Under the pieces are notes generated by a model. That model saw only the letters and a list, made by a program, of their open reading frames with translations. It had not been told where the DNA came from and made no database searches. Made by a program: the position numbers and the translations under genes. Of a stretch of 64,000 bases of DNA, positions 34,708-42,877 are shown piece after piece (positions within the stretch are counted from its first letter, which is position 1; each line of letters opens with the position of its first letter). Where the stretch lies: NCBI GenBank assembly GCA_016699855.1, contig CP064988.1:1323501-1387500 (forward strand), given 5' to 3'. The DNA is from Rhodospirillales bacterium. Its GTDB lineage: Bacteria; Pseudomonadota; Alphaproteobacteria; Reyranellales; Reyranellaceae.

Positions 34708-36813
34708 TCAGAGGCCCGGTCCTCGAGTTCGTCCAAGAGACCAGCTTACATCCCCGCCGGGCAAGGCGACGCCCGACACCACACGACCGACATGCTGCTC
34801 GAGGACGGGCCGCCACGGGACCAGGCTGAAGCCGAGCCCGTCGTCGATCATGGCGAACCGTCCGCTCGAAAGCTGCGTCGAACCGACCAGCGTCCCGGAA
34901 ACGTGGTTGCCCGGAATAGCGGGCTGCCATTCCCGACCCCGCTCGGCGGCGAGCGCCCGTCCGGTCCGGTCGATGTCGCGGCCCTCCAGCCTGTTCACCA
35001 TTTCTCTGGAAGCCCGGATCCGACCGTCCCCGAGGTCCGTAGCAAAGCCCTTGTCAGCCAGCCACCGCTGGCGCCTGGTCAGTGCCGCCGTCACGTCCCG
35101 ACCGAACCCCTCGTCTGCCAGGACGGTGCGCTGACGAGACACCAGCTCACGGTCGAGCCATGTTGCCCCGTCGTGACCGATCTGCTGCTCAAGACCCGAA
35201 GGCGAGAGCACAGTGACCCGACCCGCCGCGCGATCCCGCGCGAGGTCGTAGGCTTGCCCGCGCTCGGGCAAGTCGGCCGGGATGCGCCACTGGTCGGCGT
35301 CGATCCGCTCGACATGACCCGCCCGACGCAGCGCCTCCAGGCGCCTCACATGGGATCGGACGTACGCAGCGGGATCGCCACCCAGACGCTCGACGGCGCC
35401 GACAGCCTGCTCTAGGTGCCGGGCCGGCCGATAGATTCCCTCCTTGCCGGCAATCGCCAGGATGTTCCGGTCCGAGGTACGCGGTCCGGCCTGGCCGGAT
35501 CCCGCCGCCACGATCATGCCGCGCTGGATATCCTCGGCTCGAGCTGTATCCATCTCAAGGTGATGGACTCGGCCGTCCACGCCGTCGATGACCAGCCGTG
35601 CCCGCTCGGCCATCTCGTCACCGCCCAGCCCCTTGTCGAGCACCCGGCCAACGATCGGCTCGGTCATCTTCTCTCGATGAAGGACATAGCCCCCAATGGA
35701 GCGGGCGCCGGCCAGCCCTTCCCGATCCAGTGCCCGGTGCATGGTCTTGATGATGTCACCGCGCTCGCCCAGTTCCCGCAAGGCGGGCTCGGCCTTGGGC
35801 GACACCGTCCATCGCCCGGGCTCCATCTCGGTGGCCAAGCCCATGCGCTCCAGCTTGCGCGCCCGCTGGATCAGCAGCGCCCGGTTCTGCCGCAGGCTGT
35901 CGAGCGTGTCCCGGTCCGGTCTGAGATCGGCGAACTCGTTGCGGCTCCGCTGCTCGGCAATCAGCATGCGATCCAGCCGGGTGAAGCGGTCGGCATCGAC
36001 CTCCTGCGCCAGGCTGCGGGACACTTCCTGCTCGGACTGGCGGCCCAGTTCTCGCGTCACCGCCTCGCTCGCGCGTTCCCGGATGCCATAAGCGATGTAG
36101 TCACCCGCAATGTTAAGGGTCTTGCCGTCATCGGTGACACCCTGGACGATGATATGGGTATGAGGGTGGCCGGTGTTGTGGTGATCGACCGCGATCCAGT
36201 CGAGCCGGGTGCCAAGGTCGGTCTCCATCTGCTTCATCAGATCCCGTGTGGTCGCGCGAAGGTCCGAGAGCTCGGCCCCATCTTCCGCCGACACGATGAA
36301 GCGGAATTGGTGGCGATCCTCACGGCCCCGTTCGACAAATGCACGACCATCCTCGTCATCCCGGCTGGCCGAATAGACCTGGCCCTTCTCCCCATCCTTC
36401 GTCACGCCGTCGCGCTGGAGATAGCGAAGATGCGCGTCGACGGCTTTGGCGCTGACGAACTGCCGCCCTGGGGCAGCGCCGCGCTGTGGGTTGAGCTTCA
36501 CGACACGAGCTTTGACCGCGACCCGCCGCGAGCGGGTGCGGACGCCACCCTCCCGGCTCCAGGCATTCCGGCTCTTCAGCGCCGCAGCCACCGCGGCGCC
36601 ACGGCCCCGTGCGTTGAATCGGCCGCTTCCCTTCCCGGCCCCCTTCAATCGGGAAGGATTGCCGCCGGCGCGCCGGATAGCCTGCTGGATCTGACCGGCA
36701 AAGCTGTACGGGCGGCCGCGCACACCACCGGCGCGGCGTCCACCGATCCGCGCGCCGCCCCGATCTCGGATCTTGCCGGGGCGGAGGCGGAAGTCGTCGT
36801 CATCGCGCGCCAT
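34708..36813 (-). CDS. VirD2/RlxS-type relaxase with DUF3363
   Basis: 701 residues. The basic N-terminus is followed by the relaxase domain (about 110-270) with the metal-binding triad in DWIAVDHHNTGHPHTHIIVQG; YLQRDGVTKDGEKGQVYSA precedes it. Residues 300 to the end form DUF3363, including RHLEQAVGAVERLGGDPAAYVRSHVRRLEALRRAG-type repeats and VLEQHVGRVVSGV. It should nick one strand at oriT and pilot it to TraG. The predicted nick region lies about 260 bases upstream. Confidence 0.92.
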   Translation of the reverse strand: MARDDDDFRLRPGKIRDRGGARIGGRRAGGVRGRPYSFAGQIQQAIRRAGGNPSRLKGAGKGSGRFNARGRGAAVAAALKSRNAWSREGGVRTRSRRVAVKARVVKLNPQRGAAPGRQFVSAKAVDAHLRYLQRDGVTKDGEKGQVYSASRDDEDGRAFVERGREDRHQFRFIVSAEDGAELSDLRATTRDLMKQMETDLGTRLDWIAVDHHNTGHPHTHIIVQGVTDDGKTLNIAGDYIAYGIRERASEAVTRELGRQSEQEVSRSLAQEVDADRFTRLDRMLIAEQRSRNEFADLRPDRDTLDSLRQNRALLIQRARKLERMGLATEMEPGRWTVSPKAEPALRELGERGDIIKTMHRALDREGLAGARSIGGYVLHREKMTEPIVGRVLDKGLGGDEMAERARLVIDGVDGRVHHLEMDTARAEDIQRGMIVAAGSGQAGPRTSDRNILAIAGKEGIYRPARHLEQAVGAVERLGGDPAAYVRSHVRRLEALRRAGHVERIDADQWRIPADLPERGQAYDLARDRAAGRVTVLSPSGLEQQIGHDGATWLDRELVSRQRTVLADEGFGRDVTAALTRRQRWLADKGFATDLGDGRIRASREMVNRLEGRDIDRTGRALAAERGREWQPAIPGNHVSGTLVGSTQLSSGRFAMIDDGLGFSLVPWRPVLEQHVGRVVSGVALPGGDVSWSLGRTRGPGL

Positions 36814-37039
36814 GGCATGACGATTGGGAATTACACGAAGACCTGCAAGCGCCAGAACGCACGCGTCGCCGCGTGGCGTAGAAAAGGTCGTTCCAGCGTA
36901 GCGGCGGGTGGCTTGCCCTCAAGCGACGGCGCTGGGAGCCTTGAAAACAAACAGAGAAGTGCCTCAAGAGCCATATGCGTATCGCGGAGAGCCGTCGCCG
37001 CGCCCTCAAGAAACAACGTGCAGACAAGCCCTTAGGAGC

Positions 37040-37082
37040 GCAGCGACGGCAGCGGGGCCACCCGCTTTATCTTGCCGTCCAT
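37040..37082 (+). other. oriT: Predicted origin of transfer (oriT) with RP4-like nick region
   Basis: The 350-base gap before the relaxase gene has no convincing gene. At 37051-37066 is the perfect inverted repeat AGCGGG-GCCA-CCCGCT, followed directly by TTATCTTGCC (37067-37076). An inverted repeat abutting YATCYTG-C is the layout of RP4/R64-type oriT, and T-DNA borders share the nick sequence. The nick would fall between G37074 and C37075 on this strand. A second imperfect repeat (CGCACGCG-TCGC-CGCGTGGCG) lies at about 36868-36889. Confidence 0.6.
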
Positions 37083-37163
37083 GATTCAGGGGCCTCCGAT
37101 CGACCATCTGCACAAGCACGTTTGCACGAATGATCGAACGCTTGCGATCGTCGGCGCTTCAAA

Positions 37164-37982
37164 TCACGGCAGCCGCTTTGCGTACTCACGACGGACAAAC
37201 AGTCCGCCAGTTTGTGGTGCCAGCCCGGACGCGCCGGCAACGGAACGGCTGTCCGACGTTCGGTCTGGTGACGCTCCCGATAGTGACGACATCGCTGCCC
37301 GACTGTCCTGATCACGCGCCGCAAACAGCGGCGACTCTTGCCACGACAGGACACGGCGGCTGCCGGCAACCATGCCATTGGCCTGCCCTTCCCTGATCAG
37401 CGGGGCGAGCATGGCGACGTAGAGTTGGGTCTCGGTCGGCAGCTCACGGCCCGTCATCAGATACTCGTCGTAACGCGCAGGACCTGCGTTGTACGCAGCT
37501 AGGAAGCCTGGCGAGCCGTAGCGGTCGTGCATCTCGCGCAGATACGCCGCGCCGGCAAGGATGTTGTCGCGCGGCTCATACGGGTCGGCACCGAGCCCGT
37601 GACTGGCACGCAAGCCAGCCCAAGTGTCGGGCATGATCTGCATCAATCCCATGGCACCTTGCGGCGACAGCGCCAGCACGTCGCCGCCGCTTTCCATCGC
37701 CATCACGGCGCTGATCCAGGATGCCGGCAGGCCAAATCGCTTTGCAGCTTCGTGAACGAAGGCCGCGTAAGGATCGGTGGCGGATGTGCTCTTCGACGAC
37801 ACCGCGGCGGCGGGTTCGGCACGTGCCATTCCGCCAGGTCCGGCCGCGACGGACATCAGCAGGATCTCAGTCATCAACACGGCCGAGCGGACAACGGCTT
37901 GCTGGATCCTGGCCGGGAAAGAGGAAGAGTCGCGGCACCGTGCGAACAGGAGCGCGACCTCTTGAGGGAGAGTGCACTGCAT
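37164..37982 (-). CDS. Lytic transglycosylase (SLT domain)
   Basis: 272 residues. A signal-like hydrophobic segment lies at about 30-50 (VLMTEILLMSVAAGPGGMARA); the SLT domain follows with the catalytic Glu in ISAVMAMESGGDV, then SPQGAMGLMQIMPDTW and FLAAYNAGPARYDEYL. It should cut peptidoglycan locally so that the mating pore can be assembled. ATG at 37980-37982 has AGGAGG seven bases upstream. It follows traF by 2 bases. Confidence 0.9.
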   Translation of the reverse strand: MQCTLPQEVALLFARCRDSSSFPARIQQAVVRSAVLMTEILLMSVAAGPGGMARAEPAAAVSSKSTSATDPYAAFVHEAAKRFGLPASWISAVMAMESGGDVLALSPQGAMGLMQIMPDTWAGLRASHGLGADPYEPRDNILAGAAYLREMHDRYGSPGFLAAYNAGPARYDEYLMTGRELPTETQLYVAMLAPLIREGQANGMVAGSRRVLSWQESPLFAARDQDSRAAMSSLSGASPDRTSDSRSVAGASGLAPQTGGLFVRREYAKRLP

Positions 37983-37984
37983 GG

Positions 37985-38500
37985 TCAATCCTCCTTCTCG
38001 ATCCAAACCGGATGCGCGCGGCCGATGACAGCGGATGCCGGGATCGGCCCGAAGTACCGGCCGTCCAGCGAGTCGGCCGATTGCCAGTTCATCAGGAAGA
38101 GTTCCCCGGAGCCGATGGCGCGGCAGCCCTGCCAGGTGGGCAGCGGTCGGCCACGTCCATCGCGCTCGCGTGCCACGCCCATCGCGACCGTATCAACCCT
38201 GACGGTGAGGCCGTCCCGGCAAACAGTCTGACCGGGAAGCGCCAAGACGTGCTTCAACAGGGGAACGCCACGCGGCAGGTAGTTGCCGTCCGAGAGGAAG
38301 GTCGCGAGCGGTTCTGGCGGCATGACGGCGACGAGCTCGGAGACGTACCGCTCGTCGATCGACTGCAGCCGGTAGAGACCCACGGGCACACTGGCGGAGG
38401 CGTTCCACATGTAGAGCGGAGGTGCTGCCCTGCCGAAGGTCAGCGACAGGGAGCCAACACTGGCCAGCATGGCCAAGAGCGTGTGTGTTCGGCCGATCAT
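37985..38500 (-). CDS. traF: S26-family signal peptidase, conjugative transfer protein TraF
   Basis: 171 residues with an N-terminal membrane segment (LLAMLASVGSLSLTFG), the nucleophile Ser region NASASVPVGLYRL and the catalytic Lys in GVPLLKHVLALPGQTVCRDG; DSLDGRYFGPIPASAVIGRAHPVW closes the fold. In RP4, TraF processes and circularises the TrbC pilin, which fits trbC here. It overlaps DUF2840 by four bases and lies 2 bases from the transglycosylase gene. Confidence 0.9.
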   Translation of the reverse strand: MIGRTHTLLAMLASVGSLSLTFGRAAPPLYMWNASASVPVGLYRLQSIDERYVSELVAVMPPEPLATFLSDGNYLPRGVPLLKHVLALPGQTVCRDGLTVRVDTVAMGVARERDGRGRPLPTWQGCRAIGSGELFLMNWQSADSLDGRYFGPIPASAVIGRAHPVWIEKED

Positions 38501-38961
38501 GAGCCAATCCGCTGCCGGAGAAGCCAAGCCTTGTGCCGCGCCAAGGTGTAGGGTCGCAGCGCTTCGCCGACTGACAGACGATTGTGAACGTGGCGCCAGT
38601 AGTCCGGTGCGGCATCGGCCGCATCGATGCCCAGCGCCTCGACGATGTCGATCATCTGCAGCACGTGCTTGACCTTCGGCCAGCCCGAAGCCCGCAGCAG
38701 GATGTCGGCACCAGGGCGCACATAGGGAACCGTTGCGCAGGCTTCGCTGGACCGAACGGCGCGCAGGATGTCGATCCGCGAGGCGACCGTGCCGTGGTCG
38801 TTGGCGGCCCAGCGCACGAAGGCGAAGATGCTGCCCGGAGCAAAGGACAGGACACGCCGCCGCCGATCGAGAATCTGCTCCGCGGCGGCGCGGCCGAAGC
38901 GGATCCAGTGCTCGGTCTGCTTCTCGAGCCACAGGAGCTCGACATGGGTGAGATCGCTCAT
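38497..38961 (-). CDS. DUF2840 protein
   Basis: 154 residues: THVELLWLEKQTEHWIRFGRAAAEQILDRRRRVLSFAPG, FVRWAANDHGTVASRIDILRA and HVHNRLSVGEALRPYTLARHKAWLLRQRIG. A family of unknown function, constant in this type of element next to traF. It is the first gene of the DUF2840-traF-transglycosylase unit and overlaps traF as ATGA. Confidence 0.88.
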   Translation of the reverse strand: MSDLTHVELLWLEKQTEHWIRFGRAAAEQILDRRRRVLSFAPGSIFAFVRWAANDHGTVASRIDILRAVRSSEACATVPYVRPGADILLRASGWPKVKHVLQMIDIVEALGIDAADAAPDYWRHVHNRLSVGEALRPYTLARHKAWLLRQRIGS

Positions 38962-39058
38962 CCGGCACCTCCGTTCCCTGTCGGAAGCACGTGCCGAGAC
39001 AGTCCCCTTACCGGGCTGACTGTTATCCTCGACTGTGGATGAGTGCGGCCCGTTAGAC

Positions 39059-39075
39059 AGATTCCGAAGGAATCT
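39059..39075. repeat. Hairpin AGATTCC-GAA-GGAATCT in the repA-DUF2840 gap
   Basis: A perfect seven-base inverted repeat with a three-base loop in the 244-base gap between DUF2840 and repA. In related elements a parA gene normally occupies the space between these genes; here no parA frame is present. The hairpin may be a leftover regulatory site of that gene. Confidence 0.5.
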
Positions 39076-39136
39076 GAGTTAGGGAAGTTACGGCTGATCC
39101 AACCTGTTGAGCGCCAAGGACTTTCCAGCGATTCCG

Positions 39137-39199
39137 GTCCCCGATAGCACGAGGATCGGGTCCCCGATGGCACGATGGTCGCCGTCCCCGATAGCACGA
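39137..39199 (+). repeat. Three iterons, candidate replication origin
   Basis: GTCCCCGATAGCACGA occurs at 39137-39152 and 39184-39199, with a one-base variant (GATGG) at 39160-39175. Starts are 23 and 24 bases apart, close to two helical turns, as for initiator-binding iterons. The last repeat ends 7 bases from the repA stop. They probably bind RepA and serve as origin for episomal copies of the element. Confidence 0.75.
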
Positions 39200-39205
39200 G
39201 GCGAG

Positions 39206-40072
39206 TCACAGCTTGTCCCCAGGGCGAGCGTGCATCGTCGCCAGATCACGCAAGACCGGTGTGAACACGAGACGCTCAATGCCGCGCTGTCCCCGCTCTA
39301 CTACCAGCCGGTAGCCCGGCAGCGTCTGGCGGCGCACGATCTCGCGCAGGTCGTAGGCGAAATGCTTGAGCGGCGAGAGGCTGCCGGACTTGGCGTGAAG
39401 ATGCGGGAAATCGAAGCTCCAGCCGCCCGCTTGGCGACCGCCGTGCTTGCGCACGACACGGTAGAGCCAGCGCTCCAGTCCGCCCGTCAGGTCGAAGTAG
39501 GCCCGGTCGATCGTAAGCACAAGCGCATCGTCCAGCACGCCGGCGTAGAACCAGTCGGGCAGGATTAGCTCGAGCCCGAGCGGTCGGCCGTTCGCGTCGG
39601 CGGTCTCCCTCCATTCGTTGATCCACGAGAAGCGGTGACGCCGCCTTTCCGCCGGCTGGCGGATGGAGGTCAGCACGCTGGTCGATTGCAGCCGGTCGAG
39701 CGCGGCCTTCAGGCGATCGTAGTCCCGCGCGCCGGTGCCGCGGCCGACGAAAGTCAGAATCTCATAGGGAGTTGCCGCCATCAGGCGCGACGTCGTCAGT
39801 CCGGCATCCCTCGCCTCAATGATCTGCGAGGCCGCCCAGATCAGCACGTCGGCGTCCCAGATCGTCGCCATGCCGTGGTCGGGTACAGCCTCGACCCGTA
39901 TCGCGACCGTGCGGGTGCGGTACTCGATCGGCTGGACACGCTTCGACTTGGCAAGAGAGAAGAACGGATAGGCCATGAGGTCCTGCGCGTCGCGCGGTGC
40001 AAGCTCGCCAGGCAACGCCCGGAACAGGTCGAGTTGGTCCCGCTCGCTGGCGCGCTTGTGCCGAGAGGTCAC
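39206..40072 (-). CDS. repA: Replication initiator protein A
   Basis: 288 residues of the RPA replication-initiator family: DLFRALPGELAPRDAQDLMAYPFFSLAKSKRV, IWDADVLIWAASQIIEA, LTTSRLMAATPYEILTFVGRGTG, YDRLKAALDRLQSTSVLTSI and the C-terminal winged helix around LERWLYRVVRKHGG. It is expected to bind the adjacent iterons and start replication of the excised element. It follows the small HTH gene by 7 bases. Confidence 0.9.
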   Translation of the reverse strand: MTSRHKRASERDQLDLFRALPGELAPRDAQDLMAYPFFSLAKSKRVQPIEYRTRTVAIRVEAVPDHGMATIWDADVLIWAASQIIEARDAGLTTSRLMAATPYEILTFVGRGTGARDYDRLKAALDRLQSTSVLTSIRQPAERRRHRFSWINEWRETADANGRPLGLELILPDWFYAGVLDDALVLTIDRAYFDLTGGLERWLYRVVRKHGGRQAGGWSFDFPHLHAKSGSLSPLKHFAYDLREIVRRQTLPGYRLVVERGQRGIERLVFTPVLRDLATMHARPGDKL

Positions 40073-40079
40073 GCTCCGC

Positions 40080-40361
40080 TCAGCGCCGAGCGCGGGTGGT
40101 ATTGGCGGGCGAGTTCATGTGCGGCTTGGCCGGCAGCACGGTCCCGGTGCCGGGATCGGAGGTCGAGGTCTTGGCCCCGCGATCAGCCCAGGCCTTGAGG
40201 TCTTCGACGGCATAGACGACGCGACCGCCGATCTTGCGGTAGGTCGGACCCGTGCCGTAGGTCCGATGCTTCTCCAGAGTGCGCCCTGACAGGCTGAGGA
40301 AGCGGGCGGCTTCGGGTGTGCGCAGAAAGCGTGGCGGCAGGCCGGCGGTGGGATCGGGCAT
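40080..40361 (-). CDS. Small helix-turn-helix protein (AlpA/MerR-like excisionase type)
   Basis: 93 residues. FLRTPEAARFLSLSGRTLEKHRTYGTGPTYRKIGGRVVYAVEDLKAW is the compact winged HTH of AlpA-like regulators and excision factors; the tail is disordered (STSDPGTGTVLPAKPHMNS). Position directly before repA is usual for this element type. It may control repA or assist excision. Confidence 0.85.
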   Translation of the reverse strand: MPDPTAGLPPRFLRTPEAARFLSLSGRTLEKHRTYGTGPTYRKIGGRVVYAVEDLKAWADRGAKTSTSDPGTGTVLPAKPHMNSPANTTRARR

Positions 40362-40491
40362 GCGAGAGGCTCCGTGGTCCTGGCGAGAGCCGTCGACGGC
40401 GACGGCGTATCGACGGTCACGGTGGCGGAGAACGGCGGCGCGGGTGGATGATGGAGTCGGGCGGCCACGGCGGCGCCACCCCTTGCGGACG

Positions 40492-41127
40492 CTAGCGCCT
40501 GCCGCGCAGGAGCTTGCGGTAGTCCCCCTCCATGGTGGCGATGCCGTCCTTGACGAGCCGGATCGTCTGGCCGCGGCGCGAAGACGTTTTCCAGCCATCG
40601 CCAATGGTGCCGGGGGCGTAGAGAGCCTCGGCAATCTCGCGATAGCTTGCCCCGGCAAGATGACCATCGAGAGCACGCACCATCGGAACGAGGCGCTGGC
40701 GCAGACGTGCCGTGATCGTCCAGGCGCGTGGAACGCGACCAGCCGGATGGCCATCGAGGCGGCGACAAAGCCGCAGCAGGCCGGAGACGCGAAGCAAGAC
40801 GTCGTCGTCCAGTGGAATGAGAGCGGCCATCGGCGCACCGGGGCGCACTCCGCGCAGCCACAGGCGGTGCGCACCGTCGCGGGCGGGCAAGACGACATGA
40901 CGGCCGTCCGGCCCCTGAATGGCAATCACGCCTGGCGACCGATCGAAGTGCTGGGAGCGACGTGCGGCGGCAAAGCTGTCCGGCGCCGGAACGAGGATCA
41001 CGGCATGGGGCACCAGCTCCGGCCGCCACGCCGGCGAAACCTCGGTGGCCCTGAGCTCAGGGTCGCAGGCGAAAAGAAAGCCCCCATCGTTCGGCGATGG
41101 CAGCGGCTTCGCGGGCCGTTGAGTCAA
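40492..41127 (-). CDS. DUF2285 protein
   Basis: 211 residues. DPELRATEVSPAWRPELVPHAVILVPAP is the N-terminal part and AWTITARLRQRLVPMVRALDGHLAGASYREIAEALYAPGTIGDGWKTSSRRGQTIRLVKDG (in outline) contains the C-terminal HTH. Probable DNA-binding protein. Its only start is TTG at 41125-41127, inside the DUF6499 gene. The coding sense probably begins near 41075, where it takes over from DUF6499, so this may be the second half of a frameshifted fusion. Confidence 0.75.
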   Translation of the reverse strand: MTQRPAKPLPSPNDGGFLFACDPELRATEVSPAWRPELVPHAVILVPAPDSFAAARRSQHFDRSPGVIAIQGPDGRHVVLPARDGAHRLWLRGVRPGAPMAALIPLDDDVLLRVSGLLRLCRRLDGHPAGRVPRAWTITARLRQRLVPMVRALDGHLAGASYREIAEALYAPGTIGDGWKTSSRRGQTIRLVKDGIATMEGDYRKLLRGRR

Positions 41128-41254
41128 GGATCCGGACGAAATCCTTCCGGTATTCCTGATTGCGCCGCAAGAACTCCCACGCCAATTCCGCGCGGTCTAG
41201 CTGTTCCAGATAGTCGTAGTTGCTCGGTGATCTCCAGTCCGGCCCCCGTGGCAT
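41057..41254 (-). CDS. DUF6499 / transcriptional regulator domain protein
   Basis: 65 residues: DWRSPSNYDYLEQLDRAELAWEFLRRNQEYRKDF and AAIAERWGLSF. This domain is found either alone or fused to the N-terminus of DUF2285. Here the frame ends with TGA at 41057 just where DUF2285 similarity starts in the next frame (shared run TGGGGGCTTTCTTTTCGCC). A one-base shift at the G5 run near 41087 would fuse them. Confidence 0.7.
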   Translation of the reverse strand: MPRGPDWRSPSNYDYLEQLDRAELAWEFLRRNQEYRKDFVRILDSTAREAAAIAERWGLSFRLRP

Positions 41255-41395
41255 ACGCTACCTCCACGTTCCAAGAGCCTGCACCATCAGCGATGCCGAC
41301 TTATGCGCGGGAGGGCGGCCGCGGAAGTCCCACAGATGGAACGCGCGATGCACCGACCGCAGCAGGCGCTCCGGCGGTGGGCGGGCTTCTGCGGG

Positions 41396-41659
41396 TCAGT
41401 TCAAGCGCGGGCGCAGGAGATTCTCGTGGCCCGCGTCCATCATCCAACGGGCGCGCGCCAGATGACTGTCGTGGACGATGCGGGCACGTTCTGGTTCACG
41501 AGCCGGGTCGAGACCGAAAATGATTCGGACTGCCTCACGCCAATCGGCACCTTCTTCTTCGGCATCGAGCAGGCGAAGATACGTCGCGAGGTGGCGCTCA
41601 TCGTAAGGCGTGAGCTTTGCGCTGATAGGCGGGCGATCATCGAAGGCTGGGATGGTCAT
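41396..41659 (-). CDS. Small DUF2285-type protein
   Basis: 87 residues: PPISAKLTPYDERHLATYLRLLDAEEEGADWREAVRIIFGLDPAREPERARIVHDSHLARARWM (in outline). The same helical unit is annotated as DUF2285 in other elements and is probably a DNA-binding accessory. ATG at 41657-41659 is chosen; the frame is open upstream without similarity. The 260 bases between it and the XRE gene hold no gene I can support. Confidence 0.72.
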   Translation of the reverse strand: MTIPAFDDRPPISAKLTPYDERHLATYLRLLDAEEEGADWREAVRIIFGLDPAREPERARIVHDSHLARARWMMDAGHENLLRPRLN

Positions 41660-41919
41660 GGTGGCTACTTCCAAGCATACGGATGGGCCTATTCGTGAAC
41701 GTCGCGCATCGTGTTGGTTCCGCTCAATGCTTTTTGGCGATGCAGGCGATGCATCGCGTGCATCTTTCGGGTGACGCACGGATGACTGTGAAAGACAGAC
41801 GAATGGCACGGTTGCATTAGAAACATGGTGCTAGGGCACATCGAGCAGCGTCCTTGAAGCTCGATGCCGCGTATTATAGTACGTAGCGCCAAAATACGCG
41901 ACCCCCTCCTATCCTGCGG

Positions 41920-42147
41920 ATGGACATTCGCAGGGTTTTCGGTGCCAACGTCAGGCGCTACAGGTTAGCGGCGCATCTTAGCCAGGAGGCGGTGGCGGAG
42001 CGCATGGGTGTTGATCGAGCTCATGTCAGTGCGATCGAACGCGGACTGCAGAACGCAACTCTCCTGACCATATTGCAGGCGGCCCAGGCGCTGAACGTGC
42101 AGCCTGCAGAACTTCTCGAGGAGAATGTCCCTAAAGCGAAGAGCTGA
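41920..42147 (+). CDS. XRE-family transcriptional regulator
   Basis: 75 residues forming one Cro/C1-type HTH: FGANVRRYRLAAHLSQEAVAERMGVDRAHVSAIERGLQNATLLTILQAAQALNV (in outline), ending PAELLEENVPKAKS. It is the only plus-strand gene in this part of the element and probably controls the divergent backbone genes. Confidence 0.88.
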   Translation: MDIRRVFGANVRRYRLAAHLSQEAVAERMGVDRAHVSAIERGLQNATLLTILQAAQALNVQPAELLEENVPKAKS

Positions 42148-42315
42148 ATTCTTGGCCATGAGGGAGACACCGCAGGCGCGACCATCACGGCGACCCTCTT
42201 CAATCGCCGGCTTCTCGCTGTGGCGTCACCCTGTTCGAGATTCATTAGCGTGGGCATTGCGAAAGCCCTGCGCCGCTCCTTCTGCCTTCACGGCCTTATG
42301 GCGGATGACTCGGCA

Positions 42316-42349
42316 TTAAAAAGCCCCGCCCGGCGGACCGGGCGGGGCT
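42316..42349 (-). terminator. Intrinsic terminator after DUF736
   Basis: Read on the minus strand: AGCCCCGCCCGG-TCC-GCCGGGCGGGGCT followed by TTTTTAA. A long GC-rich stem with a T-run about 15 bases after the DUF736 stop. It also separates DUF736 from the convergent XRE gene. Confidence 0.85.
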
Positions 42350-42363
42350 CTGGGGACGTCGGC

Positions 42364-42687
42364 TTACTCGCCGTTCTTCTTGCGGCTGCGCGACCAGATC
42401 AGGCTGAAGCCCTCGCCGTCCTCATCGTCGAACAGGTTGGCGAAGATCGGCGCAGTGAAGCTCGGATCGTCGAGCTTGAGCGAGAGGTAGTCGCGGCCCT
42501 CGTTGGAGCGCTTCGACCAGGCGGCCCCGATCTCGGCCCGGCCGACGAACACCCGGTGGCTGGGCGCGTTGTCGTTGCTCCGGTTGGCCTCGGGGACGAT
42601 GCGCACGCCCCTCGCCTGGACGCTCAGCGTCAAGATCTCGCCTTGGTACTCGTTGCCGGACTTCTTGAAGGAACCGATGTTGGCCAT
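42364..42687 (-). CDS. DUF736 protein
   Basis: 107 residues: MANIGSFKKSGNEYQGEILTLSVQARGVRIVP, HRVFVGRAEIGAAWSKRSNEGRDYLSLKLDDPSFTAPIFANL and DGEGFSLIWSR. A small beta-rich family of unknown function present in nearly all alphaproteobacterial conjugative elements. ATG at 42685-42687 has AAGGAG upstream. A long structured leader precedes it (42714-42877) and a strong terminator follows, so it is a single-gene unit. Confidence 0.9.
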   Translation of the reverse strand: MANIGSFKKSGNEYQGEILTLSVQARGVRIVPEANRSNDNAPSHRVFVGRAEIGAAWSKRSNEGRDYLSLKLDDPSFTAPIFANLFDDEDGEGFSLIWSRSRKKNGE

Positions 42688-42713
42688 GTGACTTCTCCTT
42701 GCTGTTTCGAGCC

Positions 42714-42877
42714 CCGCGACCATCGCGGTCTCGATGGCGATCTGCAGGCCGGAGGCGATCGACGCCGCACCCGTTCACGGGCCGGAGCAGAGCGGAGGAT
42801 GGCGGCGGGGCGACTTTCTTGCCTCGCGAGGAATGGGCGAAGCCCAGGGGAAGAAAGTCGAGCCGCCGCCGTTGCGG
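42714..42877 (-). promoter_or_regulatory. Structured leader element, copy 1 (before DUF736)
   Basis: This 164-base stretch has a second, diverged copy before the DUF2493 gene. Paired parts: outer arms GGCGGCGG (42801-42808) and CCGCCGCC (42863-42870), inner arms GACTTTCTT (42812-42820) and AAGAAAGTC (42851-42859), palindrome CCTCGCGAGG (42822-42831), small hairpin GGGC-GAA-GCCC (42835-42845) and, close to the gene, CCGCG-ACCAT-CGCGG (42714-42728). The arms differ between copies but stay paired. The main hairpin lies about 114 bases before the start codon. Confidence 0.6.

Noticed and set aside
35416..37035. Plus-strand open frame of 539 codons opposite the relaxase and into the oriT gap
   Set aside because: Antisense to the relaxase gene with low-complexity Arg/Pro/Ala composition; the part in the oriT gap shows no domain.
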